This document shows, piece by piece, positions 1 through 8,663 of a DNA stretch of 64,000 nt. The stretch is from positions 3,968,001-4,032,000 of the forward strand of contig NZ_CP031969.1 of NCBI RefSeq assembly GCF_003443735.1, written 5' to 3'. Every line of letters begins with the position of its first letter. Position 1 is the stretch's first letter. The translations under genes and the position numbers were made by a program. Under the pieces are notes generated by a model. That model made no database searches, was not told the origin of the DNA, and worked only from the letters and a program-made list of their open reading frames with translations. This DNA is from Streptomyces sp. CC0208. GTDB taxonomy: Bacteria > Actinomycetota > Actinomycetes > Streptomycetales > Streptomycetaceae.

Positions 1-2
1 TG

Positions 3-557
3 ATGTTCATCGTGGCGATGGGCGGCCGGGGCGGACCCGCCGCCGGGGTGATGGCCGCGTTCGGCGTGGCCTGCGCCATGCTCGTGCACACCGTCGCGGC
101 GGCGCTCGGTCTTTCGGCCCTGTTCCACACGCTGCCGACGCTGTACCACGTGCTGCGCTGGGCGGGAGCGGCCTATCTGCTGTATCTGGCGGTGAAGGCG
201 TTCCGGGACCGGTCGGTTCCGGGTGCGGGCGGGGACACCGGCGGCGGGGCGGGGATGCGGCGGACCTTCTGGCAGGGAGCGGTCACCAATCTGCTCAATC
301 CCAAGGTGATCCTCTTCAACGTGGCGTTCCTGCCCCAGTTCGTGGACCCGTCGCTCGGCCATGTCCCGGGGCAGTTGCTGCTGCTCGGGACCACGCTGGT
401 GGTCATGGGGTTCTTGTGGGACAGCGGTGTGGGGCTGCTCTCCGGGCGGCTCGCGAACGCCCTTCGGCGCAGTGCGCGCGTCAACCGGTGGATGAACATC
501 GTCTCGGGGACGGTGTTCACGGGGCTCGCGGTGCGGCTGGCGGCCTCTCCGAAGTAG
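3..557 (+). CDS. LysE family amino-acid/metabolite exporter, 5' end cut by window
   Basis: This is an integral membrane exporter of the LysE/RhtB type, which moves amino acids or similar small molecules out of the cell. The visible 184 residues are hydrophobic, with helices separated by short charged loops. They include the family pattern of a Gly-rich stretch near the start and LLNPK (about residues 95-99), typical of LysE proteins. Full-length members are about 205-215 aa and begin with a PGP-containing helix that is missing here. The true start is therefore upstream of base 1 and the first Met seen is internal. Its substrate cannot be told. It stands alone, ending 66 bp before the Clp-N gene. 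Confidence 0.8.
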   Translation: MFIVAMGGRGGPAAGVMAAFGVACAMLVHTVAAALGLSALFHTLPTLYHVLRWAGAAYLLYLAVKAFRDRSVPGAGGDTGGGAGMRRTFWQGAVTNLLNPKVILFNVAFLPQFVDPSLGHVPGQLLLLGTTLVVMGFLWDSGVGLLSGRLANALRRSARVNRWMNIVSGTVFTGLAVRLAASPK

Positions 558-586
558 CGCCGAAAGTGCGAGGAGAGGCAACCTCT

Positions 587-621
587 GGTTGACACCCCCC
601 GGCTGTCAACCTAAGGTTGAC
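587..621. promoter_or_regulatory. Operator-like inverted repeats over the promoter
   Basis: GGTTGACA (587-594) is the inverted partner of TGTCAACC (604-611). The latter also forms a second palindrome, GTCAACC-TAA-GGTTGAC (605-621), covering the -10 box. Three GGTTGAC half-sites thus overlap the -35, spacer and -10 elements, which suits a repressor. The encoded protein has an HTH-like segment, so autoregulation is a reasonable inference. Confidence 0.55.
589..617 (+). promoter_or_regulatory. Consensus sigma-70 type promoter for a leaderless gene
   Basis: TTGACA (589-594) and TAAGGT (612-617) are separated by exactly 17 bp. This matches the Streptomyces vegetative promoter consensus closely. 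Transcription would start about 7 bp after the -10 box, at the ATG at 624, so the mRNA is predicted to be leaderless; no ribosome binding site is present. Confidence 0.7.
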
Positions 622-623
622 GC

Positions 624-1358
624 ATGACGACGAACCCCAACATCACGTCATCCGTACGGCTCGACGACCTCATCACGGCCATCAAGAAGGTCCATGTCGA
701 GCCCCTCGACCAGCTCCAGGACGCGGTGATCGCCGCCGATCACCTCGGGGAGGTGGCCGACCATCTGATCGGCCACTTCGTGGACCAGGCCCGGCGTTCG
801 GGCGCCTCCTGGACGGACATCGGCAGGAGCATGGGGGTCACCCGGCAGGCGGCGCAGAAGCGGTTCGTGCCGAAGGAGTCGGCGGACCTGAACGCCGACC
901 AGGGCTTCAGCCGGTACACCACGCGGGCCCGCAACGTGGTGATGGCGGCCCACAACGCGGCCATCTCCGCCGGCAACCCCGAGGGCCGTCCCGAGCACCT
1001 CGTCCTCGGCCTGCTGGCCGAACCGGAAGGCCTCGCGGCCAAGGCGCTCGTCGCCCAGGGGGTCACCCTCGACGCCGTCCGCCGGGCCGCGACGGACGCG
1101 CTCCCGCCGGCCGCCGAGGAAGTCCCCGAGCTCGTGCCGTACGGCTCCGACGCCAAGAAGGTCCTCGAACTCACCTTCCGCGAGGCACTCCGGCTGGGCC
1201 ACAACTACATCGGCACCGAGCACATCCTGCTGGCCCTCCTGGAGTTCGAGCACGGCACGGGGGTCCTGTCCGGCCTCGGCGTCGAGAAGGGTCCGGTGGA
1301 GGGTGCCGTCGCCAAGGAACTGGCGGGATACCTGAAGGCGCAGGGCGAGCAGGGCTGA
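624..1358 (+). CDS. Clp N-terminal domain protein with HTH-like segment
   Basis: The protein has 244 aa. Residues about 45-75 (around SWTDIGRSMGVTRQAAQKRF) look like a helix-turn-helix with a sigma-region-like pattern. Residues about 90-240 contain two Clp-N repeats, the helical substrate or adaptor-binding module of ClpA/ClpC, with typical IGTEHILLALL and PEHLVLGLL motifs. There is no AAA+ ATPase domain, so it is not a chaperone; such proteins in Streptomyces are thought to be regulators or adaptors. The start at 624 follows a perfect promoter with no leader. The operator-like palindromes at the promoter suggest it binds its own DNA (inference). Confidence 0.85.
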   Translation: MTTNPNITSSVRLDDLITAIKKVHVEPLDQLQDAVIAADHLGEVADHLIGHFVDQARRSGASWTDIGRSMGVTRQAAQKRFVPKESADLNADQGFSRYTTRARNVVMAAHNAAISAGNPEGRPEHLVLGLLAEPEGLAAKALVAQGVTLDAVRRAATDALPPAAEEVPELVPYGSDAKKVLELTFREALRLGHNYIGTEHILLALLEFEHGTGVLSGLGVEKGPVEGAVAKELAGYLKAQGEQG

Positions 1359-1426
1359 GGGAACTCCGCCGGAGCGGCAGATGTCCGGAAGGTCCGTTGT
1401 CAGAGGTGCCTGGCAGACTCGCAGGC

Positions 1427-3118
1427 ATGACGGACCGCTGGGCTCTCGCTCCGGCCGAGGACGGCGGTGTGGAGCTGGCCGCCCTCGGCGCCGACGGGCT
1501 GCCCGTCGGGCCGGTGCGGCGCGAGGGGGATCTCGCCGAGGCCGTGCGGGGGCGGCCCGAGGTGGCTCGGTGGGTGTGGCGGTCCACCGCCGAGGTCTAT
1601 CCGCGTCTGCTCGCCGCGGGGGTGCGGGTGGAGCGGTGCTACGACATCGAGGACGCCGAGACCCTCCTGCTCGGCCACGAAGGGCGGGCCGGGGAGCCGC
1701 GTTCGGCCGCCGCCGCCCTGGCCCGTCTGCGCGGCGGGCCGGTACCCCCCGACCCGCCCCTGCGCGCCGCGGAGCCGGGATCGCAGTCGCCCCTGTTCGA
1801 GCCGCAGAGCGTCCGGCTGCCCCTGACCGACCTCGTCGAGGTCTACGCCGACCAGCAGCGGCGGCACGACGCCACCGCGCACCCCGACCGGATGCGGCTG
1901 CTGACCGCCGCCGAGTCGGCGGGGATGCTGGTGGCCGCCGAGATGAACCGCGCCGGGCTGCCGTGGAGCGCCGAGACCCACCGCCGGGTGCTGCACGAGC
2001 TGCTGGGCGAGCGGTATGCCGGCGGCGGTGAGCCCCGGCGTCTCGCCGAGCTGGCCGACGAGGTGTCCGCGGCCTTCGGGCGCCGGGTGCGGCCCGATCT
2101 GCCCGCCGATGTCGTCAAGGCGTTCGCGCAGGCGGGCATCAAGGTGAAGTCGACGCGGCGGTGGGAGATCCAGTCCCTCGACCATCCGGCCGTGAAGCCG
2201 CTGGTCGAGTACAAGAAGCTGTACCGCATCTGGGTCGCCCACGGCTGGTCCTGGCTCCAGGACTGGGTCCGGGACGGCCGCTTCAGGCCCGAGTTCCTCG
2301 CGGGCGGGACCGTCACGGGCAGATGGGTCACCCATGGCGGCGGTGCCCTGCAGATCCCGAAGGTCATCCGGCGCGCGGTGGTCGCCGACCCCGGCTGGCG
2401 GCTCGTCGTGGCGGACGCCGACCAGATGGAGCCGCGGGTGCTGGCGGCCATCTCCCGCGATCCGGGGCTCATGGAGGTGGCCGGACGCGAGAGCGACCTC
2501 TACCAGTCCGTCTCCGACCGCGCCTTCTCCGGCGACCGCGCCCAGGCCAAGCTCGCCGTGCTCGGCGCGGTCTACGGCCAGACCTCGGGCGACGGCCTGA
2601 AGAACCTCGCCGCCCTCAGACGCCGCTTCCCCAAGGCGGTGGCGTACGTCGACGACGCGGCCCGCGCGGGCGAGGAGGGCCGGCTGGTGCGGACCTGGCT
2701 CGGGCGGACCTGTCCGCCGGCGGCCGGGGCGGGTGACGCGGAGGAGGCGGGCATCCCCCAGGACGACCCGGCCGGACAGCCCGCTTCCGGCGAGGACGGC
2801 TGGGTGCCCGGGTACGCCTCCACCAACACCCGGGCCCGCGGCCGGTTCGCCCGGAACTTCGTGGTGCAGGGCAGCGCCGCCGACTGGGCCCTGCTGCTGC
2901 TCGCCGCGCTGCGGCAGGCCTGTGCGGGGATGGCGGCGGAGCTGGTCTTCTTCCAGCACGACGAGGTGATCGTGCACTGTCCGAAGGAGGAGGCCGAGGC
3001 GGTCGTGGCGGCGATCCGGGAGGCGTCGGCGCTGGCCGGGCGGCTGACGTTCGGTGAGACGCCGGTGCGCTTCCCGTTCACGACGGCGGTGGTGGAGTGC
3101 TACGCGGACGCGAAGTGA
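1427..3118 (+). CDS. Stand-alone family A DNA polymerase (Pol I-like)
   Basis: The protein has 563 aa, far shorter than cellular Pol I (about 900 aa), and lacks the 5'-3' nuclease. The polymerase fold is clear: TGRW (about residue 300), motif A around DADQMEPRVLA (about 327-337), the O-helix region with AKLAVLGAVYGQT (about 370-382), and motif C QHDEVIVH (about 508-515). The N-terminal 170 residues resemble a shortened, probably inactive 3'-5' exonuclease module; homologues are annotated as bifunctional exonuclease/polymerase. The frame is open for 810 bp further upstream but that part is antisense-like shadow. ATG 1427 gives the recognisable N-terminus MTDRWALAP. It is a paralogue of polA, likely acting in repair. 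Confidence 0.85.
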   Translation: MTDRWALAPAEDGGVELAALGADGLPVGPVRREGDLAEAVRGRPEVARWVWRSTAEVYPRLLAAGVRVERCYDIEDAETLLLGHEGRAGEPRSAAAALARLRGGPVPPDPPLRAAEPGSQSPLFEPQSVRLPLTDLVEVYADQQRRHDATAHPDRMRLLTAAESAGMLVAAEMNRAGLPWSAETHRRVLHELLGERYAGGGEPRRLAELADEVSAAFGRRVRPDLPADVVKAFAQAGIKVKSTRRWEIQSLDHPAVKPLVEYKKLYRIWVAHGWSWLQDWVRDGRFRPEFLAGGTVTGRWVTHGGGALQIPKVIRRAVVADPGWRLVVADADQMEPRVLAAISRDPGLMEVAGRESDLYQSVSDRAFSGDRAQAKLAVLGAVYGQTSGDGLKNLAALRRRFPKAVAYVDDAARAGEEGRLVRTWLGRTCPPAAGAGDAEEAGIPQDDPAGQPASGEDGWVPGYASTNTRARGRFARNFVVQGSAADWALLLLAALRQACAGMAAELVFFQHDEVIVHCPKEEAEAVVAAIREASALAGRLTFGETPVRFPFTTAVVECYADAK

Positions 3119-6100
3119 TCACCGTAAGCCGGAGTCGTCGAGCAGCGCGATGAGCTCCTGGAGCACCGTCTTGTCGTCCGTGCCGTCCAGCGCGTCGAGA
3201 GCGGCCCGCCACTGCTCGTACGCCTCCTCGGTCCTGCCCCGCTCGCGCAGCAGGAGTCCGTGCTGGTGGCGGGCGAGGGCACCGGTGTAGCGGTCGGCGC
3301 GGGCGTCCGCGCGGCGCAGCAGCTCCGCGCACTCGGCGGCGGCGCGTTCGCCGTGGCCGATCAGGCGCAGGGCGCGGACCAGACCGAGGCGGGTCTGGGA
3401 CTCTCCGTGCCAGTCGCCGGGGCTGCCGAGGATGCGCAGACTCTCCTCGAAGTGCGCCACCGCGGCGGCCGGTTCGCCGAGGGTGAGATGGGCGTAGCCG
3501 ATGTTGCAGTGCGCCGAGTGCCGCACGACCGCGCTGCCGGTCTCCTCGCCGATGGCGAGCGAGCGCCGGTGCTGCTCGATCGCCGCGCGCGGGTCGGTGT
3601 GCTCGTACAGGTTGCCGAGGTTGCTGTGGGTGACGGCCTCGCCGAAGGGGTCGTTCAACTGCCGTGCGTAGGCGAGGCTCTGCCGCAGCGCCTCGCGCGA
3701 CTCGGCGTACCGGCCCAGGCCTTCGAGCAGCAGGCCCTGGTTGTTGAGGCAGCGGCGCGTCCAGGAGTCCCTGCCGAGCCGCCGCCAGATCGCGAGGGCA
3801 CGGTCGTTGAGGGCCAGGGCCTCGCTGTGCCGTCCGGTGAGGAAGTGCAGGCCTGCCAGGTCGCCCAGGGCGCACGCCTCGGCCTCCTCGTCGCCGAGCC
3901 GCCGCGCGACCGTGAGCGCGGTCCGGCCGAGGACCTCCGTCTCGGCGACCCGGCCGCTGCGCTGGAGGAAGGGCGAGAGCAGGCGCAGCAGGGCGGAGAG
4001 ATGGGCCGCGGTACGCGCGTCGGGGGTGTCCGTGTGCCGTTCGGCCAGGGCCACGATGTTCTCCAGCTCCGACTCGCCCCAGGCGAAGGCCTTCTCCGAG
4101 GAGGGGAACGGCGGGATGGCCAGCACGTGGGCCGCGTGCTCCGGCGGTTGCGCGGCGGTCGGGCGGCGGCGGTCCTCCAGGTCGAGGCCGGGTTCGACGA
4201 TCGCGGTCAGGACGCGTTCGGCGACAGCCGCGTACCAGCGCAGGGAGGTGCGGGCGATGTCGGGAGCGTGCCCGGTGCGCGCGAGTTCCCGCGCGAAGTC
4301 GCGGACCAGGCCGTGCGGGGCGTAGCGGCCGTACGCCGTCTCCTCCAGGAGGGCCACGTCCACGAGGCGGTCGAGGGCGTCCTCGGCGCGGGTCTCGTCG
4401 GTGGCGTCGGTGCCGAGGAGGCGGGCGACCAGGGGGACACCGTAGGTGGGCAGGTCGAGAGCGCCGATGCGGCACAGGGCGAGGGCGGCGTCGCGGTCGG
4501 AGCGGCGGCCTGAGGCGGCGAGGGCGTCGTGGGCGACGGCCAGCGAGCGGCGGACGGAGAGGTCGTCGTACTCCAGGTGCCGCAACCGGTCCTCGGTGGC
4601 GGCCAGTTGGTCGGCGAGGACATCGGGGGTGAGGGCGTGCCGGGCGGCCAGACGGGCGGCCACGACGCGCAGGGCCAGGGGGAGGCGGCCGGTGAGTTCG
4701 ATGAGGGGGTGCGTGGCGTCGATGGGGGTGGCGGCATCAGGGGGAGCGGCACCACCGGGGGTGCCGGGGGTGCCGGGGGTGCTGCCGTCGGCGGGGGCGC
4801 CCTCCCCGACGGGGGCTTCCCCGCCGTTCCGGCCGCCTGCTCGGCCCGAGAGCGCGCGCAGGAGCTCCGCGCTCTCCTCGGCCGTGAGCGGGGAGAGCGG
4901 GAAGCGGTGGGCGTCGTCGAGGGCGGTCAGGGGGGAGCGGCTGGTGACGATCACCGCGCAGCCGCCGCCGGCCGGGAGCAGCGGCCGTACCTGGGCGGCG
5001 CTCGCCGCGTCGTCCAGCACCATGAGCGTGCGGGTGGGCGCGAGCAGCGAGCGCAGCAACGCGGCCGCCGCGTCCGGGTGTTCGGGGATGCTGCGCGGGT
5101 CGGCGCCGAGGTCGCGGAGCAGGGCGGTGAGGGCCTGGGCCGGGGTGAGGGGGGTCATTCCCGGGGTGGCGCCCTGGAGATTGACGTAGAGCTGGCCGTC
5201 AGGGAAATGTTCCCGCAACTCGTGGGCGACGTGCAGCGCGAGCGCGCTCTTGCCGACGCCGGCCATGCCGCTGACGACACCGACGGCCGGGCCGCCGTCG
5301 GCAGTGAGGGCACGACGGAGCTCGTTCCGGGCGGTGACGCGGCCGGTGAAGTGACCCGGGGGCGGCGGGAGTTGAGCGGGGCGGGGCAGGAGGAGGGGGG
5401 CCTCGGGGTCGAGGGGCGACGGGTCGGCGGCAGCGGGTGCCGCAGGGTGGCCCTGGGACGCTGAAGGGAGGGCCGGAGGGCGGACCGGAGGGCGGGCCGG
5501 GGTGCGGGCCGGGGTGCGGGACTGCGGGGCGTCTTCGCGCGTAGCGTCTGCGCGTGGCGCGCCGGGAGCGGCCGAACGGCTCCGCTCGCTCGCCGCGCCG
5601 AAGTCGACGGCCTTTGCCGGGCGCCCGGTTGTGGCCGCCCGGTCCGTCTCGCCGCCCCGATCCGCACCGGCCCGCCCGCCGCCGTCTCCCCCGCGCAGCA
5701 CCTCCACATGTGCCTCGCGGACCGCCGGGCCCGGTTCCACGCCGAGTTCCTCCACCAGGCGGGTGCGCAGGTCACGGTGGACGGCGAGGGCCTCCGCCTG
5801 GCGGCCGGTGCGGTGCAGGGCGAGCATCAGCTGGCGGTGGTAGGACTCGCGCAGCGGGTGTTCGGCGGCCAGTGCGGAGAGTTCGGGGACGAGGGCGTCC
5901 GGCCGGGTGTCGGCGAGGGCGAGCTCGGCGTCGTAGTGCCACTCCAGGAGGAGCAGCCGTGCCTCCTCCAGGCGTTGCACCAGGGCGTATCCGGCGAGTT
6001 CGGAGGGGACCCCGCTGAGCGGTGCGCCCCGCCACAGGGCGAGCGCCGCCGCGCAGGCCTGGACGGTCCCGGTCCAGTTCCCGTCGGCGTGCGCGCCGCG

Positions 6101-6502
6101 GGCCCGGGCGACATGGCTCTCGAAGACCTGGACGTCGAGTTCGCCCGGCGCGACGCGCAACAGGTAGCCGGGTGCCACCGCCTGCAGCCGTTCGGGGTCG
6201 TCCAGCTGCCGTCGCAGCCGGGAGACGTGGTTGTGGAGCGAGGCCTTCGCCGAGGCGGGCGGGGTGTTGCCCCACAGAGCCTCCTTGAGGGACTTGGTGG
6301 AGACGACCCGGCCCGCTTCGAGAAGCAGCGCGGCCAGCAGGATGCGCTGCTTGCGGCTGCCGACGACCCGTACACCGGCGCCGTCCTGGCCGTCCGGCCC
6401 GTCCTGGCCGCCGTCACGACCGCCGTGACCGCTGTGGCCGCCGTACAGAATCGGCGGCCCGAGCAGTCCGAACCGCAGCCCCGACTGCGATCCGCGCCCC
6501 AT
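3119..6502 (-). CDS. AfsR-like SARP regulator (winged helix, BTAD, NB-ARC, TPR)
   Basis: This is a 1,127-aa transcription factor. An OmpR-type winged helix occupies residues about 40-115 and a bacterial transcription activation domain about 120-275. A Pro/Ala-rich linker (about 285-395) follows. The NB-ARC ATPase has its P-loop at GMAGVGKS (about 407-414) and a LMVLDDA Walker B. The TPR-rich C-terminus runs from about 800. The architecture equals AfsR, which activates antibiotic and developmental genes after phosphorylation and ATP binding. I chose ATG 6502 because the next upstream starts (6622, 6679) add low-complexity sequence and approach the direct repeats at 6670-6702. It is not necessarily AfsR itself. 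Its end abuts the polymerase gene stop, convergently. Confidence 0.85.
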   Translation of the reverse strand: MGRGSQSGLRFGLLGPPILYGGHSGHGGRDGGQDGPDGQDGAGVRVVGSRKQRILLAALLLEAGRVVSTKSLKEALWGNTPPASAKASLHNHVSRLRRQLDDPERLQAVAPGYLLRVAPGELDVQVFESHVARARGAHADGNWTGTVQACAAALALWRGAPLSGVPSELAGYALVQRLEEARLLLLEWHYDAELALADTRPDALVPELSALAAEHPLRESYHRQLMLALHRTGRQAEALAVHRDLRTRLVEELGVEPGPAVREAHVEVLRGGDGGGRAGADRGGETDRAATTGRPAKAVDFGAASERSRSAAPGAPRADATREDAPQSRTPARTPARPPVRPPALPSASQGHPAAPAAADPSPLDPEAPLLLPRPAQLPPPPGHFTGRVTARNELRRALTADGGPAVGVVSGMAGVGKSALALHVAHELREHFPDGQLYVNLQGATPGMTPLTPAQALTALLRDLGADPRSIPEHPDAAAALLRSLLAPTRTLMVLDDAASAAQVRPLLPAGGGCAVIVTSRSPLTALDDAHRFPLSPLTAEESAELLRALSGRAGGRNGGEAPVGEGAPADGSTPGTPGTPGGAAPPDAATPIDATHPLIELTGRLPLALRVVAARLAARHALTPDVLADQLAATEDRLRHLEYDDLSVRRSLAVAHDALAASGRRSDRDAALALCRIGALDLPTYGVPLVARLLGTDATDETRAEDALDRLVDVALLEETAYGRYAPHGLVRDFARELARTGHAPDIARTSLRWYAAVAERVLTAIVEPGLDLEDRRRPTAAQPPEHAAHVLAIPPFPSSEKAFAWGESELENIVALAERHTDTPDARTAAHLSALLRLLSPFLQRSGRVAETEVLGRTALTVARRLGDEEAEACALGDLAGLHFLTGRHSEALALNDRALAIWRRLGRDSWTRRCLNNQGLLLEGLGRYAESREALRQSLAYARQLNDPFGEAVTHSNLGNLYEHTDPRAAIEQHRRSLAIGEETGSAVVRHSAHCNIGYAHLTLGEPAAAVAHFEESLRILGSPGDWHGESQTRLGLVRALRLIGHGERAAAECAELLRRADARADRYTGALARHQHGLLLRERGRTEEAYEQWRAALDALDGTDDKTVLQELIALLDDSGLR

Positions 6503-6865
6503 CACGCCGCCCACTTCTGGCGGAATTCCGCCCTCTTCACGGCGGTTTCCCGCCAGCCGTCCGACGCCGGCCGCTGCCGGAATCCGTTGTCGTCCCGCGG
6601 TTGCACACCGTCGGTCCCCCATCACCGCCGTCGACTTCAGGCCAACCGGCGGACAACGAAACGTAGATGCGTTGGCCACATGTTAGCGACTTGTTGGCGC
6701 CACCTGATGTGATCACAACATCGGATCTGGCCCGAGGGCGCGCGCGTACAACGCGCAACTCGGGGGAGTGTCGCCGTCGCGGCCGGATCCGTGGGACGCG
6801 AGAGGGTCCCGGTCGGCGGAGGTGAACGACCGGGGCCCTCGTCCTGTCCCCCGGGCCGTCGGCCC
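6503..6865. other. Intergenic region upstream of the AfsR-like gene
   Basis: This 360-bp region lies between the glycosyltransferase stop and the regulator start, both on the minus strand. It holds the three 11-bp repeats described separately and an AT-richer stretch at 6700-6730. I see no convincing gene. Confidence 0.6.
6670..6702. promoter_or_regulatory. Three 11-bp direct repeats, SARP-type binding site
   Basis: CGTTGGCCACA, TGTTAGCGACT and TGTTGGCGCCA follow each other with an exact 11-bp period. They share the core NGTTRGC. SARP proteins of the AfsR/ActII-ORF4 class bind heptamer direct repeats spaced by 11 bp, one helical turn. The site sits about 170 bp upstream of the SARP-type gene at 6502. 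Autoregulation, or control by another SARP, is inferred. Confidence 0.55.
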
Positions 6866-7759
6866 TCAGATCACGGGCGGACGTCCCAGCCGGGTGAGGT
6901 GCCACACCGTTCGCCAGCGCATCGGCCGCCGTTCGCCTGCCGGTTCCCGCAGGCCCTCGACGAATCCGCCGAACCAGGCGCGCAGTCCGCTCGACGAACG
7001 GATCCGCAGCAGGGTGAGCGCCGTCCACACGCCGAGGTGCACGGGGATCAGCGCCAAGGGCAGCCGGCGGCGGGCCAGCCACACGCGGTTGCGGGCGTTG
7101 ACCCGGTAGTAGATGGCGTGCCGGGCGGGGGAGGTCCTCGGGTGCTGGAGCAGCAGTTCGGGCGCGTACAGGATGCGCCAGCCGCGGTCGGCCGCCCGCC
7201 AGGCCAGGTCGATCTCCTCGTGGGCGAAGAAGAACTCGGCGGGCCAGTCCCCGGTCTCGGCGAGCATCGCCATGCGGAAGGCGTGCCCCCCGCCCAGAAA
7301 CCCGGTCACCTGGCCGCCGCGCATCGGGGCGGAGGCGCCGACGCGGGGCACGTGCCGCTGCTGGGTCTCGCCGCTCTCGTCGGCGATACGGAAGCCGACG
7401 ATGCCAAGCCGGTCATCGGCCGCGTACAACTCCTGTACGCGGCGCAGCACATCGGCGTCCACGAGCAGGCCGTCGTCGTCGAGTTCCACCACGACGTCCA
7501 CGTCGTCGAAGTCCCGCAGCCGGGCGAGCGCCACGTTCCGCCCGCCGGGGCAGCCGAGGTTCTCCTCGACGTCGAGGGTGGTGACCTCGCCGGGCAGACA
7601 GAGCCGTTCGGCGAACTCGGGCAGCCGGCAGCCGTTGCCCACGATCACGATCCGGGCGGGGGCGATGTCCTGCTTGGCCACGGACCGCAGCAGGGCGTCG
7701 ACCTCGTCGGGCCGGTTCCCCATCGTCACGACGGCCACGGCGATCCTCGGCGCGCCCAT
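6866..7759 (-). CDS. Glycosyltransferase family 2
   Basis: This 297-aa GT-A fold glycosyltransferase transfers a sugar from a nucleotide donor. Residues 5-110 form the nucleotide-binding half with VVTMGNR, an NLGCPGGRN loop and the metal-binding ELDDDG (the DXD motif, about residue 93). The ED-like acceptor/catalytic region FFFAHEEIDLAWR (about 177-189) is clear. A hydrophobic segment at about 235-255 may bring it to the membrane. No neighbouring polysaccharide genes indicate its product. It is separated from the next genes on both sides. Confidence 0.85.
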   Translation of the reverse strand: MGAPRIAVAVVTMGNRPDEVDALLRSVAKQDIAPARIVIVGNGCRLPEFAERLCLPGEVTTLDVEENLGCPGGRNVALARLRDFDDVDVVVELDDDGLLVDADVLRRVQELYAADDRLGIVGFRIADESGETQQRHVPRVGASAPMRGGQVTGFLGGGHAFRMAMLAETGDWPAEFFFAHEEIDLAWRAADRGWRILYAPELLLQHPRTSPARHAIYYRVNARNRVWLARRRLPLALIPVHLGVWTALTLLRIRSSSGLRAWFGGFVEGLREPAGERRPMRWRTVWHLTRLGRPPVI

Positions 7760-8086
7760 GTCCTCACCTCGTCCCGGTCGTCCCGACGGGCATCAACCGG
7801 CGCGATGCTAGCCGTTCACGGCGAGAGAGGGCCCGCCTGACATCCCGGTGCCGGGGGGGACATGCCGACCCGGTTCCACAGTGTGGCCTTCGTGTCCACG
7901 AGCGTGGTACCGCGAAGAAACGGAAGCCCGCGCCGACGGGGCCCCGACCACCTGGGTTCCGGGGTGGATGTCCAGTCTGCGCGGGGTGAGTTCGGGCCGC
8001 AGCCCAGTGGTGAGACCGTCGAGCACAACGGGCCGCACAGCGTCCGCCATCGTCACGCCGCGGCGGCCGGTCGTGGTGTCCCAGGT
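7760..8086. other. Gap without a recognisable gene
   Basis: An 82-codon minus-strand frame (7808-8056) has a plausible start but no motif I recognise. The composition is ordinary, and I read it as non-coding or decayed sequence ahead of the WD40 remnant. Confidence 0.4.
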
Positions 8087-8548
8087 CTAGCCGATCTGCC
8101 CCGCGGACTGATCACGGACGGCCACCAGCAGCCGTCCGCGGGGGCCGAGGGCGAGGTACTTCGCCGCTGCGGCCCGTGACGGTGCCAGGTACAGCGTCGT
8201 GCGGAGGGCGGCACGCGCGAGGTCCCAGAGGACCAGCGACTGCGCCGAGGCGCCCCCGCCCCACGGGGAGACGCCGTACGCGAAGGCCGTGCCGTCCGGG
8301 CTGAAGGCCATCAGCGGCAGCGGCACGGCGTCCGTCGCCGCTGGCCCGGCTCCGTGGTCGGCGCCTGGGAGCGGGGCGGCGGGCAGCGTACGGACCAGAC
8401 GGCCGTCGTCCGTGTCCCGCAGCCGGAACGCGTAGCCGCCGGAGGACTGCTCGACGGTGGCGAGCGTACGGCCGTCCGGGCTCAGCAGCGCGGCGCTCAC
8501 CGGGGCGCCGCGCCACGCGGAGGTGATCGCCGGCCCCAGGGGCGAGCG
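8087..8548 (-). pseudogene. WD40-repeat protein remnant
   Basis: Two WD40-like blades are readable on the minus strand: SAALLSPDGRTLATV and LMAFSPDGTAF, followed by SLVLWDLA. Normal WD40 proteins need about seven blades. The frame upstream of about 8550 changes to sequence that is not WD40-like, and the fragment ends with GQIG and a stop. I take it as the broken C-terminus of a larger WD40 protein, perhaps originally attached to a kinase or nSTAND ATPase. Whether a short product is made is unknown. Confidence 0.5.
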
Positions 8549-8549
8549 C

Positions 8550-8630
8550 GTGCAGGCACTGGCCGACCACGGCGCGACCGACAAACTCACGCCCGCCCTG
8601 GCAGACTTCCCGCCCACCTACAACCGCTAA
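8550..8630 (+). pseudogene. Possible C-terminal gene scrap, plus strand
   Basis: A 26-residue plus-strand frame, beginning VQALADHGATDK and ending FPPTYNR before TAA at 8628-8630, has a natural-looking amino acid mix. It begins exactly where the minus-strand WD40 similarity fades. It could be the tail of another gene joined by recombination. The family is not recognised. Confidence 0.25.
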
Positions 8631-8663
8631 GGGCTTCTCAGGACCCCTCCAGCCGCCCCCGTG

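Noticed and set aside
617..1426. Upstream extension of the DNA polymerase frame
   Set aside because: It is Arg/Gly/Pro-rich and overlaps the Clp-N gene in another frame. The natural N-terminus begins at 1427.
7808..8056. 82-codon frame upstream of the glycosyltransferase
   Set aside because: No motif, no convincing ribosome site, and it sits in a region of fragments.
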